Shown here piece after piece: positions 17,819 through 25,764 of a stretch of DNA of 64,000 bases. The stretch covers positions 1 through 64,000 of the forward strand of contig JAEKNU010000019.1 of NCBI GenBank assembly GCA_016838895.1. The letters are read 5' to 3'. The DNA comes from Chloroflexota bacterium (GTDB taxonomy: Bacteria; Chloroflexota; Anaerolineae; Anaerolineales; Anaerolineaceae). The position numbers were made by a program, and so were the translations under genes. How positions within the stretch are numbered: position 1 is the stretch's first letter; the number at the start of each line of letters is the position of its first letter. The notes beneath the pieces are model-generated. The model was not told the origin of the DNA and did no database searches. It worked only from the letters and a program-made list of their open reading frames with translations.

Positions 17819-18820
17819 ATGATTAATTTAACATATTACTTTGATCCAAAAGATGACTCACACGAAAGAATCGAAACTGAGATACAACAAGCTCAGGAAA
17901 AGTATGAATTTCATGTGACCCGAATTGATGTAACAAAAGATTTGGAGCTGTATAAAGATTTTGGCCCAATACCTCTCATCAAAGTTGGCCCATATACATT
18001 GCAGGAAGAAATTACATTTCAACAAATTTTAGTTGCCGTCGGAGCTGCCAGTGACCGTGATAAAAATTTGCGCATGATCGGAGACCCACATTACGAAAAG
18101 AAAGTAGACAAAGGTAAGAAATTAACCAATTCCGACAAAATCACTATGGTTGTGAGCAAACATTATATGTTCTTATTTAATTTTGTGGTTTTTCTCTATG
18201 TTGGATTGCCATTTCTTGCACCTATATTAATGAATTATGGGCTGCAGACACCAGCTCGCGTGATCTATACGATTTATCGGCCATTATGTCATCAATTAAC
18301 ATTTCGCTCTTTCTTCATTTTTGGAGAACAATATTTTTACCCACGAGAATTGGCAAATGTTCCTGATGTTATTTCATATGAAGAATATTTCCATCAGGAT
18401 GTGATTGATTTACAGTTCGCTCGTGATTTTTTGGGAAATGAGCATACCGGATATAAACTTGCATTGTGTGAACGTGATATGGCATTATATGGTTCATTTT
18501 TGTTGTTTGGTATACTATTTCAACTCTCGGCACGACGCATAAAGAAAATACCCTGGTATATTTGGATACTATTTGGCATATTTCCAATGGGCATAGATGG
18601 CTCTTCACAATTATTTGGGATGCTGCCATTAGATTTACCAGCATGGATGCTGATCAGGGAAAGTACGCCATTCTTGCGTGTTTTAACAGGTGGATTATTT
18701 GGAATTACTACTGCATGGTATTTATATCCAATGGTAGAAGATACCATGAAAGATGCCAGAAAAATGCTTACCCAGAAGAAAAGTTATATTGAACAAAGCA
18801 AGCAGGAAAACATTGTATGA
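17819..18820 (+). CDS. Cys-less thioredoxin-like / DUF2085 membrane fusion
   Basis: A 333-aa protein. Residues 1-80 read like a small glutaredoxin-type thioredoxin fold (strand LTYYF, helix, FGPIPLIKVGPYTL), but the CxxC position after the first strand is DPKDD, so it should be redox-inactive. Residues 110-310 form 4-5 membrane helices with the DUF2085 signatures YRPLCHQLTFRSFF, LCERDMALYGSF and GIDGSSQLFG. DUF2085 has no established biochemical role that I know of. It overlaps pgeF by an ATGA and follows ccdA. Confidence 0.75.
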   Translation: MINLTYYFDPKDDSHERIETEIQQAQEKYEFHVTRIDVTKDLELYKDFGPIPLIKVGPYTLQEEITFQQILVAVGAASDRDKNLRMIGDPHYEKKVDKGKKLTNSDKITMVVSKHYMFLFNFVVFLYVGLPFLAPILMNYGLQTPARVIYTIYRPLCHQLTFRSFFIFGEQYFYPRELANVPDVISYEEYFHQDVIDLQFARDFLGNEHTGYKLALCERDMALYGSFLLFGILFQLSARRIKKIPWYIWILFGIFPMGIDGSSQLFGMLPLDLPAWMLIRESTPFLRVLTGGLFGITTAWYLYPMVEDTMKDARKMLTQKKSYIEQSKQENIV

Positions 18821-19602
18821 ATGTCATATCAAAAGATGGATTACGATATTATCAATTTGAAGAATTTCAAAAATTCCCCATTGTTCATGCCTTTTTTTCA
18901 CGTTTAGGTGGGGTTAGTGCTGAGCCGTTTGATTCACTGAATATTGGTGGCAATTTAGGTGATCAGGATGAAAACATTATAAAGAATAAGAAAAAAATGT
19001 TTAACATGTTGAACATCTCTTTTGAATCGCAATTTGATGTGTGGCAGGTGCACGGCACTCATGTCGCAATTCCAGATCGTCCACGTAAACCTTTGGAGCC
19101 ATATGTTCAGGCTGATGCAATCATTACAGATAAATCAGAATTCACTTTATTAATGCGCTTTGCAGATTGTGTCCCTATTCTTTTGTATGATCCTAGAAAA
19201 CATATTGTGGGTATTGCACATGCTGGTTGGCTGGGAACAGTGAAGAATACGGTGAATGCTGCAGTACAACACATGGTAAATATGTTTGCGGTGGAACCTG
19301 CAGATATCGTTGCAGGTATTGGTCCTTCAATCGGTCCAGACCATTATACGATCAGAGAGGACGTTGTAATGGCTATCAAGAATCGATTTGGGGATAATTG
19401 GAAGAAAATGATACAATTTGAGGATGGAAAAATATATTTCAATTTATGGAAAGCAAATGAAATTAATTTACAGGAAAGCGGTGTAGGGCAGATAGAAATA
19501 GCCAAAACTTGTACTGCTTGTCATACCGAGGAATGGTTTTCCCATCGCGCAGAGTCTGGGAAGACAGGTCGTTTTGCTTCAATAATAAAGTTATTATCCT
19601 AA
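18817..19602 (+). CDS. pgeF: Multicopper-oxidase-like YfiH/PgeF family protein
   Basis: A 261-aa cytosolic protein of the YfiH/YlmD/LACC1 family, whose members act on purine nucleosides and are linked to peptidoglycan editing. Zinc-ligand motifs are intact: QVHGTHV (His near 72), RFADCVPILLYD (Cys near 120) and GIAHAGWLGTV (His near 137). ATG overlaps the DUF2085 stop by 4 nt. Association with yggS is common in bacterial genomes. Confidence 0.9.
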   Translation: MNVISKDGLRYYQFEEFQKFPIVHAFFSRLGGVSAEPFDSLNIGGNLGDQDENIIKNKKKMFNMLNISFESQFDVWQVHGTHVAIPDRPRKPLEPYVQADAIITDKSEFTLLMRFADCVPILLYDPRKHIVGIAHAGWLGTVKNTVNAAVQHMVNMFAVEPADIVAGIGPSIGPDHYTIREDVVMAIKNRFGDNWKKMIQFEDGKIYFNLWKANEINLQESGVGQIEIAKTCTACHTEEWFSHRAESGKTGRFASIIKLLS

Positions 19603-19629
19603 CATTCATGAATTCACAAGACGGCAGAT

Positions 19630-20352
19630 ATGAATTTAGAAATTCAAGAAAATTATTTACAAATAAATGAGAATATTCGAAATGCAGCAAAAAGAGTCGC
19701 AAGAAATCCGGATGATGTGAAATTGGTAGTTGTTTCAAAATATAAACCAGTTGAAATCATTCAAGCAGCTATTGATTGTGGTGCCACCATATTTGGGGAA
19801 AACTATCCGGAACAGGCTCTAGCAAAGATTGATCACTTTAAGAAAGACGCACAGGTAGAATGGCATATGATCGGCCATTTACAATCTAGAAAAGTAAAAT
19901 TAATACCAGGAAATTTTAACCTGATGCATTCCGTTGATAGTATGAAATTAGCTGTTAAAATTGATGATCATCTAAGAAAAATAAATCAAAAACAGCGTGT
20001 ACTTTTAGAAGTGAACCTTAGCGGAGAAATATCCAAGGGTGGTTGGGATGCATCTGATCGGAAGAATTGGGATACAATATTATCTGAGTTTGTTCAGGTT
20101 ATTGAAATGCCGGGTTTAGTGGTTGAAGGTTTGATGACAATGCCTCCATTAAGTGATAATCCTGAAAATAGTAGAGTAATATTTAAGAAATTGTGTTTAT
20201 TTCAAGAATTCATGATGAAGCATACCTCGGAGATATATTGGAAGGATCTATCAATGGGGACTAGTTATGATTATGAAGTCGCAGTGGAAGAAGGCGCTCG
20301 ATATGTAAGAATCGGGCAAGCCATTCTTGGCATCAGGGAGAAAATCAGGTAA
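19630..20352 (+). CDS. yggS: PLP homeostasis protein YggS
   Basis: Binds pyridoxal phosphate and keeps vitamin B6 and amino-acid pools balanced; it has no known enzymatic activity. The 240-aa protein carries the PLP lysine Lys37 in VVVSKYKP, FGENYPEQA, WHMIGHLQSRKVK and the C-terminal phosphate-binding SMGTSYDYEVAVEEGA. Only a weak ribosome site is seen. yggS-yggT-yggU is a widely conserved gene order and is present here. Confidence 0.94.
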   Translation: MNLEIQENYLQINENIRNAAKRVARNPDDVKLVVVSKYKPVEIIQAAIDCGATIFGENYPEQALAKIDHFKKDAQVEWHMIGHLQSRKVKLIPGNFNLMHSVDSMKLAVKIDDHLRKINQKQRVLLEVNLSGEISKGGWDASDRKNWDTILSEFVQVIEMPGLVVEGLMTMPPLSDNPENSRVIFKKLCLFQEFMMKHTSEIYWKDLSMGTSYDYEVAVEEGARYVRIGQAILGIREKIR

Positions 20353-20356
20353 AGTT

Positions 20357-20620
20357 ATGTTAGGTATATTAATTAATTTAGTTTCAACTGCTATAAGAGT
20401 GTATATTTTTATTGTTATTATTAATGCATTATTATCGTTTGTATTATCACCGCTTCATCCGGTACGTGTTGCATTAGATCGTATCGTAAATCCCTTATTA
20501 AATCCTATTCGGAGAATGCTTCCTGCGATGCAGATGATTGATTTCAGTCCTACAATATTAATCTTTGTCTTGGTCATTGTTGAACAGATTTTAGTGAGTA
20601 TCTTATACACATTCAGGTGA
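20357..20620 (+). CDS. yggT: YggT family membrane protein
   Basis: An 87-aa protein with two hydrophobic helices separated by the conserved NPLLNPIRRMLP loop. The family is tied to envelope organisation and osmotic tolerance but is poorly defined. I chose the ATG at 20357, 4 nt after the yggS stop; the longer reading frame from a TTG at 20327 would overlap yggS. Confidence 0.88.
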   Translation: MLGILINLVSTAIRVYIFIVIINALLSFVLSPLHPVRVALDRIVNPLLNPIRRMLPAMQMIDFSPTILIFVLVIVEQILVSILYTFR

Positions 20621-20624
20621 GTCA

Positions 20625-20945
20625 ATGAAACGATTATTTCGCAAGTTTAATTTACATGAAGGCAAAAGAGGTTCAGCAGTTACAGTACATGTTGTTCCAG
20701 GTTCCAGTGGAAAAAGAATATCTAACGTAATGGAAGATGGAACCCTTGTTGTTGAAATGGACACAAGAGATGTTAGCGGTAAAACGAATCAGGCCATCGT
20801 TAAGTTTTTCTCTGGTATTCTAAATGTATCTGTTGACGAAATTGAAGTTGTAGCTGGAAAAGATGGTGCTGATAAATTGATCTCGATTATTAACGAGAAT
20901 ACAACTGACTTGCATGAAAAGTTAATGGCATTAGTAGAAAAGTAA
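20625..20945 (+). CDS. yggU: DUF167 (YggU) family protein
   Basis: A 106-aa soluble protein. VTVHVVPGSSGKRI, TNQAIVKFFSGILNV and VAGKDGADKLISI are the family hallmarks. Function is unknown in all lineages. It is last in the smpB-to-yggU run and ends 7 nt from the convergent HEAT ATPase gene, with no terminator between. Confidence 0.87.
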   Translation: MKRLFRKFNLHEGKRGSAVTVHVVPGSSGKRISNVMEDGTLVVEMDTRDVSGKTNQAIVKFFSGILNVSVDEIEVVAGKDGADKLISIINENTTDLHEKLMALVEK

Positions 20946-20952
20946 ATAGGGA

Positions 20953-23433
20953 TTAAGAAAGCCGTTTTTCTTTTTGCATAGGAATTCCACCCAATATTTT
21001 CTCAATATACCATAAGGCAATTGCCGATGCTTGTTGCATAGAACGATTTTTATGTACGAGTAGCGGAAATATTGCATTAATAATATCTGAATCAGGAACA
21101 ATCCGCAGATAATTCATCGCAGATATCTTTTCATCAACATTTCCCTGATCTAATGCAGACATTAAAATATCTTTTACAAAACCTGATTTAGGTATGCCCT
21201 TTCCTAATTTGCTGGCAAAACTAATCAACCAAGGGGCGTTTGAAGGATGAGGAAGTTGTGGGATAAGCATCGTCTTAAAGACATCCTGATTCTCAATTAC
21301 CTGCGTTGCTGCATTTCTGACAATCCATTGACCATCTTCTATTGCAGCATGGCTTAGTATGTCTAATGCCCACTGATCAGGTATACGTGAAAGGCCGTAA
21401 ACTGCCGCGCGGCGAATGAGTAAATCCTCGCTTGCAATAGCTTCGGTCAGCAAATCCTGGCTGATTCCATCGATTACAGCAAGAGATTCTGCTGCAGTTT
21501 GTTTCATATATTCGTCGCCTTGTAAGAGGATATCAATCAACAAATCTGATGATTTCTTGTTATTTAGGGCGTAGAAGGCCAGACTTGCTGCATTTCTAAC
21601 ATTCTGTTCCTCATCAGCAAGATGATCCATGAAAACATTGAATGACTCGCTATTAGCAAATGCTGCATAAGTCAGAATGGATAAGAAACGTAAATCAGGA
21701 TCTGGCATGGATTGAAATTCTAGAAGCAATTTAGGTACGGATGGGTCTTTCGAAACAAGCAAAGCGGCAAATAATTGTGCGCGTTCAGCTGCAGGTAATT
21801 GGTTCTGAAAGGAAGATTTCGCAAGCCATTTTAAAATGCCATTGCGTACAGGGTGATCAAATGCAAGATCTGGTATAAAACGGGCAAGCTTCAAATACGT
21901 ATTATCAAATGGGAACGGTGTTTCTTTCTTGAAAATGCTTTCATACCAGCTATCGGCATAATTATTTATCGTTGCAAATCGCAAATATTGAGAAGAGTAT
22001 GTCCAGTTAAGATCAGCTCGGGGAAACCAATTTTGAATATCAGGGCTAATAATCAGATTAGCAAAGAATCCTGCCCAGATTGGAGAAGAAAATGAAATTC
22101 GATCAAAACTATCAATTGTAATAATTTGTGCACTTTGTAATGTTTTGGAAGATATAGTATGAATATATTTTGTGCTGGGAGTAGTCTCTTGAATTTCAGA
22201 TTTTGACAAAGGATCAAAATATTCCAGGGATTGCTCAACAGACGAGAGATATTCATTGGCTTCAGGAATGTCCATGGAAGATTTGTGGGAACGCAATAAC
22301 GAATATGCCAATAATGCTATACCCTCAAGTTCATCTTTTGATAGTGCAAATAAATCCAAAACATTAATGAGATGATCTGCAATATTGAAACCGAGAGAAG
22401 AACCGGAATTTAATAACCAGATTCGAACAACTAAATCAAACGGTGAATAATAAGGGGTATCATCTTGAAGCCATTTGGTTAATACTGGAGCCTGAATTGG
22501 TTTTACACTATCATTTTTATTTGAAAATTTGCAACTATCCCAAATATCTTGAATAGCTGAAATAAAATTACGTTGCTCAATGACTGACCAAGATGCAATT
22601 GTCAATGGGAAAAAATGTTTGGTCAATTCTTTTCCAATTGAATTTGGATCCGCAGCGATGATGAATTTTGTAAATTGATATTCTGTTTCAAGTGTTGTTA
22701 AAAAGCCCAATACCTGTTCAATTTCATCCGTGTATAAATGGTCTACATCATCAAGTAATAAAATTGCATTCTGAGTTGAAATTTTACTCTTAAGAATAAA
22801 ATAGATTTGACTGGCTGTAATTTGAGGATTCCCTTCTGAAAATGCAGCCGTTAAAATCTCCATTGGATCTTGTTCTTTTTCCAATAATGGCAGGATCGTT
22901 TTTGCAGAGACGTAAATTGGCAATTTCTCAGATGACGAATCCTGCAACATGGATATAACAAGTGCTGCTAAGAGGGTTGTTTTACCGCTTCCAGGCTGCC
23001 CGATAATGAGCGTTTTCCCATTTATATGCGCAAGATGAGTGTAGTCAATATTATCAACCGGATATTGAGCAGATAATTCTGGCCAATCAGGTGTAAATGG
23101 AAAAAACTGATTAATGAGGGATGAGGAGGTCGTATAAAATTCCGGATATAGGTATTTGGGCGGAAAGAGTAATTTGGGTTTAATCAGTATTGATTCAAGG
23201 GGCGTTACATGCGCAAAGACATGATTCGCCTGCGCCTGATTAAACAAACTTTTATTAATTAATGATTCAGCTTTATCAAGATTAGCACTAGCTGCAATCC
23301 GTTCATAAATGTTTTTACTTATTCGAATGATATGATGAACTATTTTTTTGACAATAACAAGATAATAGAAAACAAATCCGAACAATGCGCCGGCAATGAA
23401 TGAATAAGCATCCAGTGGGGGTAGTTTCGGCAT
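20953..23433 (-). CDS. Membrane-anchored NACHT-like ATPase with HEAT repeats
   Basis: An 826-aa protein I cannot assign to a studied family. It begins with one membrane helix (FIAGALFGFVFYYLVIV, residues 9-26). After a linker comes a STAND/NACHT-like NTPase with Walker A IGQPGSGKTTLL near 150 and Walker B AILLLDDVDHL near 240. The middle region is helical and poorly conserved. Residues 560-820 are HEAT/PBS-lyase-type repeats (NVRNAASLAFYAL, LIRRAAVYGLSRI, IVRNAATQVI). The layout suggests a regulated scaffold or sensor on the inner membrane face. It starts 5 nt after the zinc-ribbon gene, so both are probably one unit. An upstream start at 23475 would overlap that gene. Confidence 0.7.
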   Translation of the reverse strand: MPKLPPLDAYSFIAGALFGFVFYYLVIVKKIVHHIIRISKNIYERIAASANLDKAESLINKSLFNQAQANHVFAHVTPLESILIKPKLLFPPKYLYPEFYTTSSSLINQFFPFTPDWPELSAQYPVDNIDYTHLAHINGKTLIIGQPGSGKTTLLAALVISMLQDSSSEKLPIYVSAKTILPLLEKEQDPMEILTAAFSEGNPQITASQIYFILKSKISTQNAILLLDDVDHLYTDEIEQVLGFLTTLETEYQFTKFIIAADPNSIGKELTKHFFPLTIASWSVIEQRNFISAIQDIWDSCKFSNKNDSVKPIQAPVLTKWLQDDTPYYSPFDLVVRIWLLNSGSSLGFNIADHLINVLDLFALSKDELEGIALLAYSLLRSHKSSMDIPEANEYLSSVEQSLEYFDPLSKSEIQETTPSTKYIHTISSKTLQSAQIITIDSFDRISFSSPIWAGFFANLIISPDIQNWFPRADLNWTYSSQYLRFATINNYADSWYESIFKKETPFPFDNTYLKLARFIPDLAFDHPVRNGILKWLAKSSFQNQLPAAERAQLFAALLVSKDPSVPKLLLEFQSMPDPDLRFLSILTYAAFANSESFNVFMDHLADEEQNVRNAASLAFYALNNKKSSDLLIDILLQGDEYMKQTAAESLAVIDGISQDLLTEAIASEDLLIRRAAVYGLSRIPDQWALDILSHAAIEDGQWIVRNAATQVIENQDVFKTMLIPQLPHPSNAPWLISFASKLGKGIPKSGFVKDILMSALDQGNVDEKISAMNYLRIVPDSDIINAIFPLLVHKNRSMQQASAIALWYIEKILGGIPMQKEKRLS

Positions 23434-23438
23434 AGGGA

Positions 23439-24140
23439 TTATTCGATAAAAAGCATTCTTCCACAGGACGGACAATATACAATTTGATTGGAGGATTTTA
23501 TCTGTTGTATCTGTGATTCACGAATCGAAAGCCCACAAACGGAGCAAGCACCCTCATCAATAATTGCGACAGCTTTTCCTTTTTTAGTACGGAATAAGTC
23601 TTCGAAAATTTTCTTCATATTTTCAGGCAAACCAGTTGATGTAACCAGATATTCTTGATTACTAATTTTTATCTGATTGGCTAGCTCTTCTTTCTCAGCG
23701 ACGAGGGTAATCGCTTGCTGTTCTAACTTTGATTTGACATCAGTTAGATTTTGTTCTTTTTCTTCCAATGTTTTTTTTGCCGCTTCAAGCTGACTCATTA
23801 ATTCCAGGTGTTCATTTTCAAATTGCTTTGCACGCTTTTTTAGACTTGAAAGCTCCTTTTGCAAGTCCTGCAATTCTTTAGGATTTTTTACCATTCCGCC
23901 GTATAAAGTAGATTCGGAAAGGGAAATCTTGTTTTGAAGTTCTTTTTCTTGCTCTGCTTTTTCTCGAACATGGAAGTCCTTTAATGTAGCATCCTTTTTG
24001 GCTTGTTCAAAGGCAGAGGTGGCGGCATGCAATTCTTTATTATTCTTGAGAATTTGATCAATATCAAAAATTCTCTTTTGCGCCGCATATAATTTGTTGG
24101 CAACTTTTTGTAGTTCAAATAATTTTGAGGGAAGATTCAT
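23439..24140 (-). CDS. Coiled-coil C4 zinc-ribbon protein (CT398/DUF164 type)
   Basis: A 233-aa protein. Residues 1-190 are a long helical hairpin coiled coil rich in Glu, Lys and Gln. Residues 195-233 form a zinc ribbon, CSVCGLSI ... CPSCGRML. This matches the C4-type zinc-ribbon family found in most bacteria, thought to bind nucleic acids or motor complexes. The ATG at 24140 lacks a Shine-Dalgarno but lies 6 nt after a well-placed TATAAT. It forms a unit with the HEAT ATPase gene. Confidence 0.85.
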   Translation of the reverse strand: MNLPSKLFELQKVANKLYAAQKRIFDIDQILKNNKELHAATSAFEQAKKDATLKDFHVREKAEQEKELQNKISLSESTLYGGMVKNPKELQDLQKELSSLKKRAKQFENEHLELMSQLEAAKKTLEEKEQNLTDVKSKLEQQAITLVAEKEELANQIKISNQEYLVTSTGLPENMKKIFEDLFRTKKGKAVAIIDEGACSVCGLSIRESQIQQIKSSNQIVYCPSCGRMLFIE

Positions 24141-24146
24141 AATAAG

Positions 24147-24175
24147 ATTATAGATAAGGCTAATCAACTTGACAA
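24147..24175 (-). promoter_or_regulatory. Promoter of the zinc-ribbon/HEAT unit
   Basis: Minus strand: TTGTCA (24170-24175), exactly 17 nt, TATAAT (24147-24152), then 6 nt to the ATG. This is the best leaderless promoter candidate in the window. Confidence 0.65.
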
Positions 24176-24202
24176 GGGAAAACAGGTATTTGCTATTATT
24201 AA

Positions 24203-24231
24203 TTGCCTGATGTGATCGGTTAAAGTATACT
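24203..24231 (+). promoter_or_regulatory. Promoter of the membrane-protein operon
   Basis: TTGCCT (24203-24208), 17-nt spacer, TATACT (24226-24231). It lies 12 nt before the first ATG at 24244 and is divergent from the zinc-ribbon promoter. Confidence 0.55.
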
Positions 24232-24243
24232 AATCAGAAGTCA

Positions 24244-25764
24244 ATGAATAATATGAGAAAAAAAACCTTAATTGCTTTTAGTTTGCTGCTGGTGTCTGTG
24301 CCATATATTATTGGCTGGTTTGTGCAAGGTCCAGATGCATATTTCAGTGGGTTGATTCTGAATCCAATTGATGGATATTCTTATTTTGCAAAAATGTATC
24401 AGGGATATTCTGGGGAATGGCTATTTAGATTGTCTTTTACAGCAGATCCAGGCAAGCCTGCATTTCTATTTGAATTTTATATTTTGCTTGGTCAGCTGAG
24501 CAGATTGTTGAATCTTTCAATTCCTATTGTTTACCACCTGACACGTCTATTGAGTTTTGTGTTCGTTATTGTTGAACTAGATAAATTTATTCACAGAAAT
24601 ATTAGATTGCAGGGAATTTCTGAGAATTGGGTTTTGGCATTTGTAATTTTTGGTTCAGGAATGGGTTGGATTGGTTTATTAGGCGGATATGAATCTGCGG
24701 ATTTACTGGTTGCAGAGGGCTATATTTTTTACTCAGCACTACTCAATCCGCATTTCATTTTAGGAATGGCAACAATGCTGTATCTTCTAAATATATATTT
24801 GGAAGATACAGAAAAGTACCACTGGACAAAATTGATCGTTGGATCTGCTCTATTAGCTATCATTATGCCATTTGGCAGTGTGATTCTGTGTAGCTTATTC
24901 AGTGTTTATTGGATTATTAATGGTGCTGTAAATAATCCGGAAAAATTGAAAAATCTCTTTTATATTGGTATTCCGGCAGTTTTACTGGTTGGATTCCAAT
25001 ATGGTGAAACCATATCTCACACACAATTGAGATTGTGGAATCAACAAAATATTACTACAAGCCCGCCATTATGGGATGTTTTGCTTAGCTTTGCGCCAAT
25101 GATAATCTTCGCGTTTTATTCATTCAGAAATTGGAAAAATAATTGGGGAAATATTGGCTACAAAATAGCAGTTATTTGGTTCATAATTTGTTTTGGCATG
25201 TTACTAATACCATTTGAACTGCAGCGCCGTTTTATGTTTAGTTTGGCAATACCTGTTACACTAATCGGCTTATATGGTTTGGATGATGTTTTGGGAAGAG
25301 TAAAAAGAGAGGAATTAATAAAAAAGGTTGTTTTTTCAATCCCGATAATTTCGATTATATTTCTTTTCCTTATCATGGGGTTTAGCATACTCAATCGCTC
25401 TGAATTTTCATTTATATCCAGATCGGAATTCGACGCATATCAATGGATAAAAGAAGATGTGAACACAAAATCTGTTATTCTAAGTGATGAGAAATATGCA
25501 ATAAAAATTCCAGGATTTACTGGACATAATGTGTTTTATGGGCATCCATTTGAGACAATAGATGCTGCCAGAAAAAAAGCGGATCTGGAAATGTTATTAA
25601 CATGTCAGGATAAATTTGCGAATCACATTAACGATTATTCTATCGAGGAAAATTTGGATATGATCCTGTTGGCGCAGGAAGTATACAAAGAGGCATCTTG
25701 CCTTCATGAGTATGAGATTATTAATACAAATTCTGATTTTATATTGATAAAGGTTAGGGAATGA
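24244..25764 (+). CDS. Polytopic membrane protein A, GT-C-like
   Basis: A 506-aa protein with about 10 hydrophobic helices. After the first helix comes the motif FSGLILNPIDGYSYFAKM, placing acidic residues in the first extracytoplasmic loop as in GT-C glycosyltransferases. A soluble C-terminal tail (about 410-506) follows the last helix. It resembles the protein at 27.9 kb in order of helices and in the FSG...D..SY(F/L)AKM..GY.G.W motif, so the two are paralogues. A lipid-linked sugar or mannose transfer role is a guess. An in-frame ATG 9 nt later is an alternative start. Confidence 0.65.
   Translation: MNNMRKKTLIAFSLLLVSVPYIIGWFVQGPDAYFSGLILNPIDGYSYFAKMYQGYSGEWLFRLSFTADPGKPAFLFEFYILLGQLSRLLNLSIPIVYHLTRLLSFVFVIVELDKFIHRNIRLQGISENWVLAFVIFGSGMGWIGLLGGYESADLLVAEGYIFYSALLNPHFILGMATMLYLLNIYLEDTEKYHWTKLIVGSALLAIIMPFGSVILCSLFSVYWIINGAVNNPEKLKNLFYIGIPAVLLVGFQYGETISHTQLRLWNQQNITTSPPLWDVLLSFAPMIIFAFYSFRNWKNNWGNIGYKIAVIWFIICFGMLLIPFELQRRFMFSLAIPVTLIGLYGLDDVLGRVKREELIKKVVFSIPIISIIFLFLIMGFSILNRSEFSFISRSEFDAYQWIKEDVNTKSVILSDEKYAIKIPGFTGHNVFYGHPFETIDAARKKADLEMLLTCQDKFANHINDYSIEENLDMILLAQEVYKEASCLHEYEIINTNSDFILIKVRE

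Noticed and set aside
18817-19602. Naming the YfiH-family protein a laccase
   Set aside because: The old copper-oxidase label does not fit the zinc-ligand motifs and current knowledge of the family as purine nucleoside enzymes/PgeF.
20953-23433. HEAT/NACHT-like ATPase considered as a confirmed defence gene
   Set aside because: There are no neighbouring toxins, nucleases, transposases or other defence genes; only the generic domain layout suggests it.
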